Source: JASLDZ01 sp964242895
Lineage (GTDB): Bacteria; Pseudomonadota; Alphaproteobacteria; Caulobacterales; Caulobacteraceae
Length of the DNA: 64,000 nucleotides
Reading direction: 5' to 3'
NCBI GenBank assembly: GCA_964242895.1
Contig: CAXTBN010000004.1
Coordinates: 25,499-89,498 of the forward strand
A program made the position numbers and the translations under genes. Under the pieces are notes generated by a model that did no database searches, was not told the origin of the DNA, and was given only the letters and a program-made list of their open reading frames with translations. Shown one piece after another: positions 20,479-28,750 of this stretch (its first letter is position 1; each line of letters begins with the position of its first letter).

Positions 20479-21258
20479 ATGGCCGACGGATCGCTGCCGC
20501 TCTCCGCCTCCGTGAAGGGGCGCGTCTCCGAAGGTGAATGGCAGGCGCGCGTGGAGCTGGCCGCCCTCTACCGCCTTGTGGCGCTGCAGGGCTGGGACGA
20601 CGCCATCTTCACGCACATCTCCATGCGCGTGCCCGGACCCGAGCACCATTTCCTGATCAATCCGTACGGCGTGTTCTTCGAGGAGATGACAGCTTCGGCC
20701 CTGGTCAAGGTCGATTTGGACGGAAACATCGTCATGGAGACGCCCTACTTCATCAATCCGGCGGGCTTCACCATCCACTCCGCCGTCCACGCCGCGCGTG
20801 AGGATGCGTTGTGCGTCATGCACTTGCATACCGACACCGGAGTCGGCGTCTCGGCGCAGGCGGAGGGGCTGCTGCCCATCGGCCAGAACAGCCTGATCGT
20901 GATCCCGCAGCTGGCGTATCACGACTACGAGGGCATCGCCCTGAACCTGGACGAGCGCGAGCGCCTCGTCGCCAATCTCGGCGACAAAAACCTGATGATG
21001 CTCAGGAACCACGGCACGCTCGCCTGCGGACCCAGCGCCGGGGCGACCTGGATGAACATGTTCTTCCTCGAGCGCGCCTGCGCCCAGCAGGTGGCCGCGC
21101 TCGCCGGCGGCCGCCAGCACATCATGTTCGCGCCCGACGAGGCGGTCCAGGAGGTCTCTGGCCAGACCAAGGGCATGGGCGTCGGCGGTGTCGCCAAGCT
21201 CGCCTGGCCGGGCCTGCTGCGCCGGCTCGACCGCCACCTGCCCGGCTACGACGCCTGA
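20479..21258 (+). CDS. Class II aldolase/adducin domain protein
   Basis: 259 residues. The class II aldolase fold is shown by GWDDAIFTHISMR, LINPYGVFFEEMTASALVKVD, the metal-binding HLHTDTG (H115, H117) and LRNHGTLACG. Members either cleave phosphorylated sugars or, as adducin-like forms, have unknown roles. The catalytic Glu position of fuculose aldolases is not evident to me, so the substrate is left open. A near-perfect ribosome site (AGGAGG) precedes the ATG. Confidence 0.88.
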   Translation: MADGSLPLSASVKGRVSEGEWQARVELAALYRLVALQGWDDAIFTHISMRVPGPEHHFLINPYGVFFEEMTASALVKVDLDGNIVMETPYFINPAGFTIHSAVHAAREDALCVMHLHTDTGVGVSAQAEGLLPIGQNSLIVIPQLAYHDYEGIALNLDERERLVANLGDKNLMMLRNHGTLACGPSAGATWMNMFFLERACAQQVAALAGGRQHIMFAPDEAVQEVSGQTKGMGVGGVAKLAWPGLLRRLDRHLPGYDA

Positions 21259-22028
21259 AGCCAGCCAGCATCCTCCTGGCCGCACTAGCGGCTGCTGCTG
21301 CCGCCGGTTCGGCGCGCGCGGGCGCGTGGCCCGAAGGCGCGGACGTCACCCAAGCCATCCTAAAGTACGAGCGCGGGCGCTCGACCGAGGATTTCACCTC
21401 CGGCGGCGGCAAGTCGTCGGCGCCGCATGTGGCCGACGACGACCTGTCGCTGTTCGTCGAGCACGGCCTGACCGACCGGCTCACCTTCCAGGGCCAGATC
21501 GGCTACACGCGCGGCGAGGTCGGCCCGTTCGAGAGCGACGGGCGCGGCCCCATCTCCGCCGGCCTGCGCTGGACGCCGTATGTAGGCGCGGGCGGCCGCG
21601 AGGTGCTGAGCGTCTACGCTGGCGCGATCATCGACGGCGAGGGACGCAACGCCGCCTACCTGCTCCCCGGTCAGGGCGACCACGACGGCGAGTTCCGGGT
21701 GCTCTACGGCCGCTCCGCCAAGGTGTTCGGCCGCGAAGGCTTCGTGGACGTGCAGGTGGCGCGCCTGGTGCGCTCCGCGTTCGCCGACGAGACGCACCTG
21801 GACATCACGGTCGGCTACGAATTTGCGCGCAAGTGGCTGTTTCTAGCGCAGAACTACGATGGCGACGCCTCCACGCGCGGCCCCGACCCGCGCTGGGCCA
21901 AGGTCGAGGCCGGCGTCGTCCGCAGCTTCGGGAGCTGGCGCGTGCAGGCGGGCTGGCGATCGACGGTGGCGGGGCGGCTGACGCCGGCGGAGGACGGGCC
22001 GGTGGTGGCCCTCTGGCGCAGGTTCTAG
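21255..22028 (+). CDS. Probable outer-membrane beta-barrel protein
   Basis: About 257 residues. A signal-peptide-like N-terminus (SILLAALAAAAAAGSARA) precedes many alternating beta strands (LSLFVEHGLTDRLTFQGQIGYTRG, VLSVYAGAIIDGEG, HLDITVGYEFARKWLFLAQN), and the last residue is phenylalanine, the classic outer-membrane barrel ending. No ATG, GTG or TTG lies before the signal sequence. The only in-frame candidate is a CTG overlapping the stop of the aldolase gene (CTGA). Function unknown. Confidence 0.7.
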   Translation: MKPASILLAALAAAAAAGSARAGAWPEGADVTQAILKYERGRSTEDFTSGGGKSSAPHVADDDLSLFVEHGLTDRLTFQGQIGYTRGEVGPFESDGRGPISAGLRWTPYVGAGGREVLSVYAGAIIDGEGRNAAYLLPGQGDHDGEFRVLYGRSAKVFGREGFVDVQVARLVRSAFADETHLDITVGYEFARKWLFLAQNYDGDASTRGPDPRWAKVEAGVVRSFGSWRVQAGWRSTVAGRLTPAEDGPVVALWRRF

Positions 22029-22477
22029 GGCGCAGCGTCCGCGTCGGCGAGGCGCAGATAGGCTATCACGTCGCGTCGGTCTGCGGGGTCCGACAGCCCG
22101 GTGAAGGTCATTTTCGTGCCCGGGACCGCCTTCTGCGGGTCGGTCAGCCAGTGATCCAGCCGCGCCGCGTCCCAGGTCCAGCCGGTCGCCTTCAAGGCGT
22201 CGGAGTAGGCGAAGCCTGGCCGCTGGCCGGCCTTGGCGCCCCAGACGTCGTGCTGGTTCGGCCCCGTGGTGCTCGTCGCGCCGGGCACGAGGGTGTGGCA
22301 GGAGCGGCAGAGATTGAACACCTCCTTGCCGTGGTCGACGTCGGCGTTGCGATACGGCGCTGGAAGCGCGGCGAGCAGCGTCTTGCCCGCCGGGCTCAGG
22401 TCGGCGTTCCCGCCGCCTCCGCCAGAGCAGGCGGTGAGGCACAGGGCTGCGGCGGTGAAGGTCAGGGCGGAGCGCAC
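22025..22477 (-). CDS. Lipoprotein cytochrome c (class I)
   Basis: 150 residues. The N-terminus has a lipobox (LTACS, C17) and a short Gly run. The heme site CRSCH is at 57-61. A likely axial methionine is M123 in PGTKMTF, and the DVIAYL helix closes the fold, as in small c2/c550-type cytochromes. It should carry electrons in the periplasm while anchored to the membrane. A GTG start six bases inside the first possible GTG is chosen because AAGGAG then has proper spacing. Its end overlaps the end of the convergent barrel gene by four bases. Confidence 0.88.
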   Translation of the reverse strand: MRSALTFTAAALCLTACSGGGGGNADLSPAGKTLLAALPAPYRNADVDHGKEVFNLCRSCHTLVPGATSTTGPNQHDVWGAKAGQRPGFAYSDALKATGWTWDAARLDHWLTDPQKAVPGTKMTFTGLSDPADRRDVIAYLRLADADAAP

Positions 22478-22550
22478 GGACACTCCTTAGCGCACACCCG
22501 GAACGGCCGCACCTCGCGACGGTTACCGCCCCGATTGCGGGGAGGGGCGG

Positions 22551-23468
22551 TTGGCCGAGTCGAAGGGGGTCGTCTACGCCGCGCTCGCCGGCAACGCCGC
22601 CATCGCCGCCGTGAAATTCTTCGCAGCGGCGACGACCGGGTCGGCCGCCATGACCAGCGAGGCCGTCCACAGCGTCGTCGATACGCTGGACCAGATCCTG
22701 CTCCTCGTCGGCGGCGCGCGCAGCGCCCGCGAGCCGGACCGGTCGCACCCGTTCGGTTACGGCCTCGAGGTCTACTTCTGGACCTTCTCCGTCTCCGTGC
22801 TCGTGTTCCTGCTGGGCGGGGCCGTGTCAGTGACGGAGGGCGTGATCAAGCTGCGCGGCGGTGGAGGCGGGGAGGGCGCCCTCGTCAACTACGCCGTGCT
22901 GGCGGTTTCGGCGGTGTTCGAGGGGATCTCCTTCCACGTCGGCTACCGCCAGTACCGCAGCTTCACGCGGGGCCGCGTCGGCTTGGCCGCCTTCGTGCGC
23001 CGGTCGAAGGACCCCAACCTCTACGTCACCCTGCTGGAGGACGGGGCGGCGCTGATCGGTCTCGCCGCGGCCGCGGCCGGCGTCACCGGCCGGCTGCTCG
23101 GTGCGGGCTGGGCGGACGGCGCGGCCTCGATCGCCATCGGCCTGCTGCTGATGGCGGTGGCGTTCGTGCTCGCCAACGAGACGCGCAGCCTGATCGCGGG
23201 CGAGTCCGCGGACCCCGTTGTGCTGAAGGCGGTGGAGCAGGCGCTCGCCGACGGCCTGCATGGCTGCCGCGCGACGGAGACCGCCACGCTGCAACTCGGG
23301 CCGCAGAACATTCTGGTCTGCGTCACGCTCGACATCCCGCCCGAGCGCGCCGCCCAGACGCAGGAGATCGCGCACGAGCTCACCCGTCGCGTGCGCGACG
23401 CCGACGAGCGGGTGGGTCGCGTCTACTTCCGCCCCGTGGCGCGTGACGGCGACGCCCCGGGCGGCTAG
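22551..23468 (+). CDS. Cation diffusion facilitator family transporter
   Basis: 305 residues with six predicted membrane helices and a C-terminal cytoplasmic domain. The first half-site in helix 2 has HxxxD (AVHSVVDT). At the equivalent place in helix 5 the sequence is LLEDGAALIG, so the usual second HxxxD is replaced by an acidic ED pair, as in SLC30A9-like members. This suggests a metal preference or mechanism other than classical zinc export. The start is TTG after GGGAGGGG. The stop lies 14 bases before tRNA-Thr. Confidence 0.88.
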   Translation: MAESKGVVYAALAGNAAIAAVKFFAAATTGSAAMTSEAVHSVVDTLDQILLLVGGARSAREPDRSHPFGYGLEVYFWTFSVSVLVFLLGGAVSVTEGVIKLRGGGGGEGALVNYAVLAVSAVFEGISFHVGYRQYRSFTRGRVGLAAFVRRSKDPNLYVTLLEDGAALIGLAAAAAGVTGRLLGAGWADGAASIAIGLLLMAVAFVLANETRSLIAGESADPVVLKAVEQALADGLHGCRATETATLQLGPQNILVCVTLDIPPERAAQTQEIAHELTRRVRDADERVGRVYFRPVARDGDAPGG

Positions 23469-23482
23469 ACCGGCGCCACCAG

Positions 23483-23558
23483 GCCGGCGTAGCTCAGCTG
23501 GTAGAGCAGCGGTTTTGTAAACCGAAGGCCGGGGGTTCGAGTCCCTCCGCCGGCACCA
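23483..23558 (+). tRNA. tRNA-Thr (anticodon TGT)
   Basis: A 76-base cloverleaf with acceptor GCCGGCG/CGCCGGC, D-arm AGCTCAGCTGGTAGAGC, anticodon TGT between TT and AA, T-arm GGGGGTTCGAGTCCCTC and an encoded CCA end. It lies between the CDF transporter and metG with 14 and 15 bases of spacing. Confidence 0.97.
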
Positions 23559-23573
23559 TCCTCAGCAGAGCCG

Positions 23574-25313
23574 ATGCCCGACAGCCCCACACGCGTCCTG
23601 ATCACCTCGGCGCTGCCCTACATCAACGGCGTCAAGCATCTGGGCAACCTGGCCGGCTCCATGCTGCCCGCCGACGTGCACGCGCGCTTCCACCGGGCGC
23701 GGGGGCGCGAGGTGCTCTACGTCTGCGCCACCGACGAGCACGGCACGCCCGCCGAGCTGGCCGCCGCCGCGGCGGGCCAGGACGTGCGCACCTACTGCGA
23801 CGAGCAGCACCGCATCCAGCACGACGCCTACACCGCCTTCGGCCTGTCGTTCGATGCGTTCGGCCGCTCGTCCAATCCGCCGAACCACCGTCTGACGCAG
23901 CACTTCTGCGAGGCGCTGGAGCGCAACGGCCTCGTCGAGGAACGCGTGGACAGCATGGTCTACTCACCCACCGACGGCCGCTTCCTGCCCGACCGCTACG
24001 TGGAGGGGACCTGCCCGCACTGCGCCTATCCCAAGGCGCGCGGCGACCAGTGCGACAACTGCGGCCGGCTGCTCGACCCCGTCGACCTGATCGCACCCTA
24101 CTCGACCATCAGCGGTGCGCGCGACCTGGAGGTGCGGGACACGCGCCACCTCTATGTCCTGCAGTCGGGGATGCAGGAGCGCATCCGCGCCTGGGTCGAG
24201 TCGAAGATCGAGTGGCCGGCGCTGACGCGCTCCATCGCCCTGAAGCACCTGGACGAGGGGCTGATCGACCGCGGGATCACGCGCGATCTCAGCTGGGGCA
24301 TCCCTGTGACCAAGGACGGGTTTCCGCGGCCGGGCTTCGAGGACAAGGTCTTCTACGTCTGGTTCGACGCGCCCATCGAGTACATCGGCGCCACGGTCGA
24401 GCGTGCGCAGGCCCTGGGCGAGGGCGACGGGTCCTGGGAGCGCTGGTGGCGGCTGGACGCGGGCGCGCAGGACGTCCGCTACGTGCAGGTGATGGGCAAG
24501 GACAACGTCGCCTTCCACGCCATCAACTTCCCCGCGACGCTGCTCGGCTCGGGCGAACCGTGGAAGACGGTGGACATGCTCAAGAGCCTGAACTGGCTGA
24601 ACTGGTATGGCGGCAAGTTCTCCACCAGCCAGCACCGCGGCGTGTTCATCGACACCGCGCTCGAGCTCTTGCCCGCGGACTACTGGCGGTGGGCGCTGAC
24701 GGCCGGCGCGCCGGAGGGGGCGGACAGCCCGTTCACCTGGGAGCAGTTCTCCGCGACGGTGAACAAGGACCTCGCCGACGTGCTGGGCAACTTCGTCAAC
24801 CGCATCCTGAAGTTCACCGAGACGCGCTTCGACGGCGTCGTTCCGTCAGGCGGCGAGCCGGGGCCGCTGGAGGCGAGGCTCGCCGCGGACCTCGGCGCGC
24901 GCCTGGCGGAGCTGACCGACGCCATGGAGGCGTTCGAGATCAGGAAGTCCGCCCAGGCCATGCGGGCGCTCTGGGTGCTCGGCAACGAGTACCTGACCGA
25001 GGCTGCGCCCTGGACGGCGATCAAGGCGGACCGCGAGCGCGCGGCCGTGGTCGTGCGCACCGGCCTCAACCTCGTCGCCCTGTTTTCGCGGATCAGCGCG
25101 CCGGTGATCCCGTTCGCGGCGGCCCAGATCGCGCGGGCGGTGGGCGAGGCGCCCGACGGGGCCTGGCCGACGCTCGACGGTGCGGTCGAGCTGGCGCGCC
25201 TGCCGCCCGGTCGCCCCGTCGCCGCGCCGCCCGTGCTCTTCCGCAAGGTGGAGCCCGAGCAGGTGGCGGAGTGGACCGCGCGGTTCGGCGGCCCGGAGAC
25301 CGCCGCCGCCTGA
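23574..25313 (+). CDS. metG: Methionyl-tRNA synthetase
   Basis: 579 residues. The class I HIGH motif appears as HLGN (22-25), the zinc knuckle as CPHCAYPKARGDQCDNC (about 147-163), and KMSKS as KFSTS (about 348-352). The anticodon-binding helical domain follows. There is no C-terminal tRNA-binding (dimerisation) domain, as in many bacteria with the short form. It charges tRNA-Met in the cytoplasm. The ATG is only 15 bases after the tRNA-Thr CCA and no ribosome site is visible, so translation may begin on a short processed leader. Confidence 0.96.
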   Translation: MPDSPTRVLITSALPYINGVKHLGNLAGSMLPADVHARFHRARGREVLYVCATDEHGTPAELAAAAAGQDVRTYCDEQHRIQHDAYTAFGLSFDAFGRSSNPPNHRLTQHFCEALERNGLVEERVDSMVYSPTDGRFLPDRYVEGTCPHCAYPKARGDQCDNCGRLLDPVDLIAPYSTISGARDLEVRDTRHLYVLQSGMQERIRAWVESKIEWPALTRSIALKHLDEGLIDRGITRDLSWGIPVTKDGFPRPGFEDKVFYVWFDAPIEYIGATVERAQALGEGDGSWERWWRLDAGAQDVRYVQVMGKDNVAFHAINFPATLLGSGEPWKTVDMLKSLNWLNWYGGKFSTSQHRGVFIDTALELLPADYWRWALTAGAPEGADSPFTWEQFSATVNKDLADVLGNFVNRILKFTETRFDGVVPSGGEPGPLEARLAADLGARLAELTDAMEAFEIRKSAQAMRALWVLGNEYLTEAAPWTAIKADRERAAVVVRTGLNLVALFSRISAPVIPFAAAQIARAVGEAPDGAWPTLDGAVELARLPPGRPVAAPPVLFRKVEPEQVAEWTARFGGPETAAA

Positions 25314-26606
25314 TCAGACCTCGCGGCGGCTCTCGGGCGTCGCGGGCGGCGGAGCCGCGGCGTCCATGTCCAGCGGGCGCTGGTACAGGCCGGGCTGCGC
25401 GCGCACCGGGCGGCGGGCCGCGGCGGCTTGGCCGCCGCGGCTGAGCCAGCCGAACACCAGCACCGCCAGCAGCACGAGCAGGGCCGCGCCCCACGCGCGG
25501 GGCGACACGTGCAGGCCGCCGTGCCCGGCCGGCGACACGGAGCCGAGCTGCAGCGCCTCGTCGCCACCGCCCAGCAGGTCGGCGCCCATGTCGGCGTGCA
25601 GCGGACCGCGGGCGCCCGGCTGGGCGGTGACCGTCCAGTGGAACTCGGTGGGCTGGCCGACGGTGAGCGGCTGCGACTGCGTCTCGTCGGGGGCGACCGC
25701 GTAGCCGTCGCCCGCCAGCAGCGCGGTCATGTTCACGGAAGCGGCTGCGTCGGCGAGGCCCTGCTTGGCCGCCGCGTCACGCACGGTGGCGGCGAAATCG
25801 GCCGGCAGCGCCAAGGTGACGTCGGCGGCCTGCCCCGGCTTCAGGTCCGGCGCGGTCAGCACGGCCGACTTGGCGACCGCAACCTTCAGCGTGGTCTGCA
25901 ACGCGCCGAGCCTTGCGCCCCGGTCACCGCCGGCTGCGGGCGAACCCGCGGCGGCTGCGCCCTTCGCGGCCGCCTTGTTCCCTGTGGCGGAATTGGCGGT
26001 CGGCGGCGTCGCCCCGTGCGCGGCTGGCGTGCGGCGGGCGGCGGGCGCGACGGTCGAGTGCGCGGGCACGGCGGGCGAGGTGGGGGCATGGCGGGAGGCG
26101 ACCGGCCCGGCGGCGTGCGGGGGCACGTGCGCGGGGGCGGTCCGGGCGTGGCTGGCCGGAGCCGCCCGGGAAGCCTGCGTCCGCGTGACGTGCGACGGGC
26201 CGTGGACACGGTGCGGGCGCCGGGATGGGACGTAGGCCGCGCTTGCGTGGAACGGACGGTGGAACTGGTGGGCGGGCGCGGTCTCCGGTGGGTTCGGGAT
26301 GGGCGCCATGGTGTCGTGCGGCCCGACCACGGGGCCCAGGTCGTAGACCACGTCCCGATCGCCGGGCCGCTCGGGCGGGGGCGGAGCGAAGGCGGGAGGC
26401 GGCGGGGCCGCGTCCATGGCCGCGGCGGGCGGCGGGCCGGCGGCCTCCGGAGGAGCGCCGGCGAGGGCGTCGGGCCGCTCGACGGGGGCGGAGGCCTCCT
26501 GCGCCGGGCCGACGTGGTGCTCGCCGCAGCCGGCCAGCAGCGTCGCCGAAGCGAGCGAGGCGGCGAGCGCCGCGCCCGACAGGATGTGGAACCGGCTCGC
26601 GGCCAT
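25314..26606 (-). CDS. Hypothetical Pro/His-rich lipoprotein with C-terminal membrane anchor
   Basis: 430 residues. A lipoprotein signal (ATLLAGC, C27) is followed by about 200 residues of low-complexity Pro/Ala/His sequence, a globular stretch (about 240-375: LKVAVAKSAVLTAPDLKPGQAADVTLALP to FHWTVTAQPGARG) that reads as an immunoglobulin-like or all-beta domain, a membrane helix (AWGAALLVLLAVLVFGWL) and a basic cytoplasmic tail. A lipid anchor at one end and a helix at the other is unusual. I do not recognise a family. GAGGAGT precedes the ATG. The gene ends directly against the stop of convergent metG. Confidence 0.72.
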   Translation of the reverse strand: MAASRFHILSGAALAASLASATLLAGCGEHHVGPAQEASAPVERPDALAGAPPEAAGPPPAAAMDAAPPPPAFAPPPPERPGDRDVVYDLGPVVGPHDTMAPIPNPPETAPAHQFHRPFHASAAYVPSRRPHRVHGPSHVTRTQASRAAPASHARTAPAHVPPHAAGPVASRHAPTSPAVPAHSTVAPAARRTPAAHGATPPTANSATGNKAAAKGAAAAGSPAAGGDRGARLGALQTTLKVAVAKSAVLTAPDLKPGQAADVTLALPADFAATVRDAAAKQGLADAAASVNMTALLAGDGYAVAPDETQSQPLTVGQPTEFHWTVTAQPGARGPLHADMGADLLGGGDEALQLGSVSPAGHGGLHVSPRAWGAALLVLLAVLVFGWLSRGGQAAAARRPVRAQPGLYQRPLDMDAAAPPPATPESRREV

Positions 26607-26701
26607 TCTGGGACTCCTCGCCTCCGACGCCCGCGACACGAGCGCGGATGAAGGCGGATCAAGCAAATCGCGGGCCGCGCGAGCGGTCAACCGCGCTCGC
26701 C

Positions 26702-27523
26702 CTATGGGGGTGCGCCCCGTGGCCGCGTCGCCTCGTACAGCGCCACGGCGGCGGCGGCGGAAACGTTGAGGCTTTCGAACCCGCCCGGCATGGCGATGGC
26801 GGCCAGCACGTCGCAGTGCTCCGCCACCAGCCGGCGCAGGCCCTCGCCTTCCGAGCCGAGCACCAGCGCCATCGGTCCCCCATCGGCGGCGTCGGCCAGG
26901 GCGGTCGTGGCCTCGCCCGCGAGGCCGACGGTGCGCCAGCCCGCCTCGCCCATGCGCTCCAAGGCGCGCGAGAGGTTCACCACGTGGGCGATGGGCATGC
27001 GGTCGACCGCGCCGGCTGCGGCCTTGGCGAGCGCGCCGAACAGGGCGGGGCTGTGTCGGTCCTGCAGCACCACGCCGCGCACGCCGAACGCCGCGGCCGA
27101 GCGCAGGATCGCGCCGACGTTCTGCGGGTCGGTCACCTGGTCGAGCACCAGCAGGACGCCCTCCGCCGGCGCGAGCAGCGCCTCCAGGCCGGGATCGGGC
27201 AGCTCCGCCGCGAGCGCCGCCAACCCGCCGTGCACCGCTCCCGGCGGGAGGTGGCGCGCGATGTCGCCGGCCGCCTCCGCCTCCACGCGGACGGGCGGCG
27301 CGCCGCCTGGGCGGCGGCGCAGGGCGGCCTCCGCGGCGCGGGCGCGATCGGGTGTTGCGAGCACGCGCACGACCTCGCGGGCCGGGTTGGCGAGTGCGGC
27401 CTCGACGGTGTGGACGCCCCACAGCCAGCCCGTTCCCTCGGCCGGCGCGGGGCCCCGCGGGCGGAGTGGACCGGGCCGCCGCGGACGGGGCCGGCGGTCG
27501 TTGCCATCGTGGGGACTTGCCAC
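26702..27523 (-). CDS. rlmB: 23S rRNA (guanosine-2'-O-)-methyltransferase RlmB (TrmH/SpoU family)
   Basis: About 273 residues. An N-terminal substrate-binding domain (WLWGVHTVEAALAN onwards) precedes the knotted SPOUT domain, with the three motifs LDQVTDPQNVGAILRSAAAFG, LVLGSEGEGLRRL and SLNVSAAAAVALYE. It methylates the ribose of G2251 in 23S rRNA if it is true RlmB. A related tRNA methyltransferase is possible, but the adjacent tRNA-Tyr is the common alphaproteobacterial arrangement. The start is uncertain: a GTG after GGAG is chosen, and another GTG lies 11 codons upstream. Confidence 0.88.
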   Translation of the reverse strand: MASPHDGNDRRPRPRRPGPLRPRGPAPAEGTGWLWGVHTVEAALANPAREVVRVLATPDRARAAEAALRRRPGGAPPVRVEAEAAGDIARHLPPGAVHGGLAALAAELPDPGLEALLAPAEGVLLVLDQVTDPQNVGAILRSAAAFGVRGVVLQDRHSPALFGALAKAAAGAVDRMPIAHVVNLSRALERMGEAGWRTVGLAGEATTALADAADGGPMALVLGSEGEGLRRLVAEHCDVLAAIAMPGGFESLNVSAAAAVALYEATRPRGAPP

Positions 27524-27615
27524 TAAGAGACGCGCTCCGTTCCGGAGGGGTCGCACCTAGCGGCTTTTCCGGCCGTCCGCCACGCGCGGACGGGCGGTCG
27601 AACCGGCGGCGCGTT

Positions 27616-27700
27616 GGGGGAATGTCCCGAGCGGCAAAGGGGGCGGACTGTAAATCCGCTGGCTAAGCCTTCGCAGGTTCGAGTCCTGCTTCCCCCACCA
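27616..27700 (+). tRNA. tRNA-Tyr (anticodon GTA)
   Basis: An 85-base tRNA with a long variable arm, acceptor GGGGGAA/TTCCCCC, anticodon GTA in the loop CTGTAAA, T-loop GGTTCGAGTCC and an encoded CCA. It is divergent from rlmB. Confidence 0.97.
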
Positions 27701-27734
27701 CGCGCTGACGTTTTCGGCCCCGACGCGGGCGCTG

Positions 27735-27808
27735 GCGGGTATAGCACAGTGGTAGTGCAGCAGCCTTCCAAGCTGAGGATGCGGGTTCGATTCCCGCTAC
27801 CCGCTCCA
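27735..27808 (+). tRNA. tRNA-Gly (anticodon TCC)
   Basis: A 74-base cloverleaf with acceptor GCGGGTA/TACCCGC, anticodon TCC in CTTCCAA, T-loop GGTTCGATTCC and an encoded CCA. It lies 34 bases after tRNA-Tyr and is probably on the same transcript. Confidence 0.97.
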
Positions 27809-27822
27809 GCCGCCCGCCGCTT

Positions 27823-28170
27823 TCAGCCCGCCGGGGCGTAGTCCACCTCGGCCGCGTCCGAGCCCTTCTTGCCGGCGCCCTGGCGCAGGCGGCGCAGGTA
27901 GTCGGCGGCCTTGTCGCGCGACGGCTCCCAGTGACAGGCGGGGTCGAGCGCGCCCTGCGCCTTGCCCTGGCTACGCGCGGCATGGGCGAAACCGGTGGCC
28001 TCGCCTTCCGCGCGCCCGCTGTCGGCCGCGAACGGCTGGGCGGTGGCCACCACGCGGCCGCCGGCGCCCTCGTCGACCGCCATGCACACGGCGAAGCCCG
28101 GCGCGGCCAGCGCCGGCGCGGGAACCGTCAGCAACAAGAGCGCGGCGAAGAAGGGCGGACGGCGGGTCAT
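27823..28170 (-). CDS. Hypothetical secreted small protein
   Basis: 115 residues. A convincing signal peptide (FFAALLLLTVPAPALA) is followed by a mature domain of about 90 residues with two cysteines (FAVCMAVDEG and PACHWEPSRDKA) that may pair in the periplasm. The WEPSRDKAADYLRRLRQ stretch is helical and basic. No family is recognised. It is convergent with the tRNA pair. Confidence 0.68.
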   Translation of the reverse strand: MTRRPPFFAALLLLTVPAPALAAPGFAVCMAVDEGAGGRVVATAQPFAADSGRAEGEATGFAHAARSQGKAQGALDPACHWEPSRDKAADYLRRLRQGAGKKGSDAAEVDYAPAG

Positions 28171-28291
28171 GGCGGCGTTCCGGTGGACGGCCAGCCGCCG
28201 TCGCGGTCACATATGGCCCGCGCGGCACCGCCGCCAAGGTGGAACGGCCTGCCCAGCTTGGCTTTCCCATGCAGGTGGGAGAGGGACGGTG

Positions 28292-28750
28292 ATGCTGCAG
28301 GCGACCGCGCTTCCACCGCCGCCGCCCGCCGCCGTCGCCGCGGACCGGGCGGCGCTGGCGCGCAACGGCCACGAGCCGGGCGTGGTGACGCTGCCGGGAC
28401 TGCAGTACCAAGTGCTCCGCTCGGGCCCCGCGGACGGCCTGCGCGCCTCCCGCGGTGACGACGTCACCGTCCGCTACGTCGGCCGTTTCCTCGACGGGCG
28501 TGTGTTCAATACGTCGCCCGACGACGGCCGGGGCGAGACCACCTTTCCGTTGCAGCGGCTGATCCCCGGCTGGATCGCCGCCCTGCAGATGATGCGACCT
28601 GGCGATCGCTGGCGGCTGTGGCTGCCGCCACACCTCGCGTACGGGTGGAAGGGCAAGGACTACATCCCGCCCGAGGCGGCGCTGGTGTTCGACGTGGAGC
28701 TGATCTCCACTCGGCCCCATCCGCCGGAGCCCGCGCCGGCCAAGCCCTAG
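28292..28750 (+). CDS. FKBP-type peptidyl-prolyl cis-trans isomerase
   Basis: 152 residues. After a Pro/Ala N-terminus lies one FKBP domain: LQYQVLRSGPADGLRASRGDDVTVRY, then GRVFNTSPDD, FPLQRLIPGWIAALQMMRPGDRW and LPPHLAYGWKGKDYIPPEAALVFDVEL. It isomerises Xaa-Pro bonds. The usual FDSS is FNTS here. The N-terminus lacks an obvious signal peptide from this start, so the location is uncertain. A GTG codon directly before the ATG is an equal candidate start. Its end overlaps the convergent DUF2141 gene by four bases. Confidence 0.88.
   Translation: MLQATALPPPPPAAVAADRAALARNGHEPGVVTLPGLQYQVLRSGPADGLRASRGDDVTVRYVGRFLDGRVFNTSPDDGRGETTFPLQRLIPGWIAALQMMRPGDRWRLWLPPHLAYGWKGKDYIPPEAALVFDVELISTRPHPPEPAPAKP

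Noticed and set aside
23558..23574. A T-box or SAM riboswitch ahead of metG
   Set aside because: The 15-base leader is too short and holds no such structure.
23483..27808. The three tRNA genes considered as integration points for a mobile island
   Set aside because: No integrase, direct repeat of a tRNA 3' end or change in base composition was seen. The intervening genes are housekeeping.
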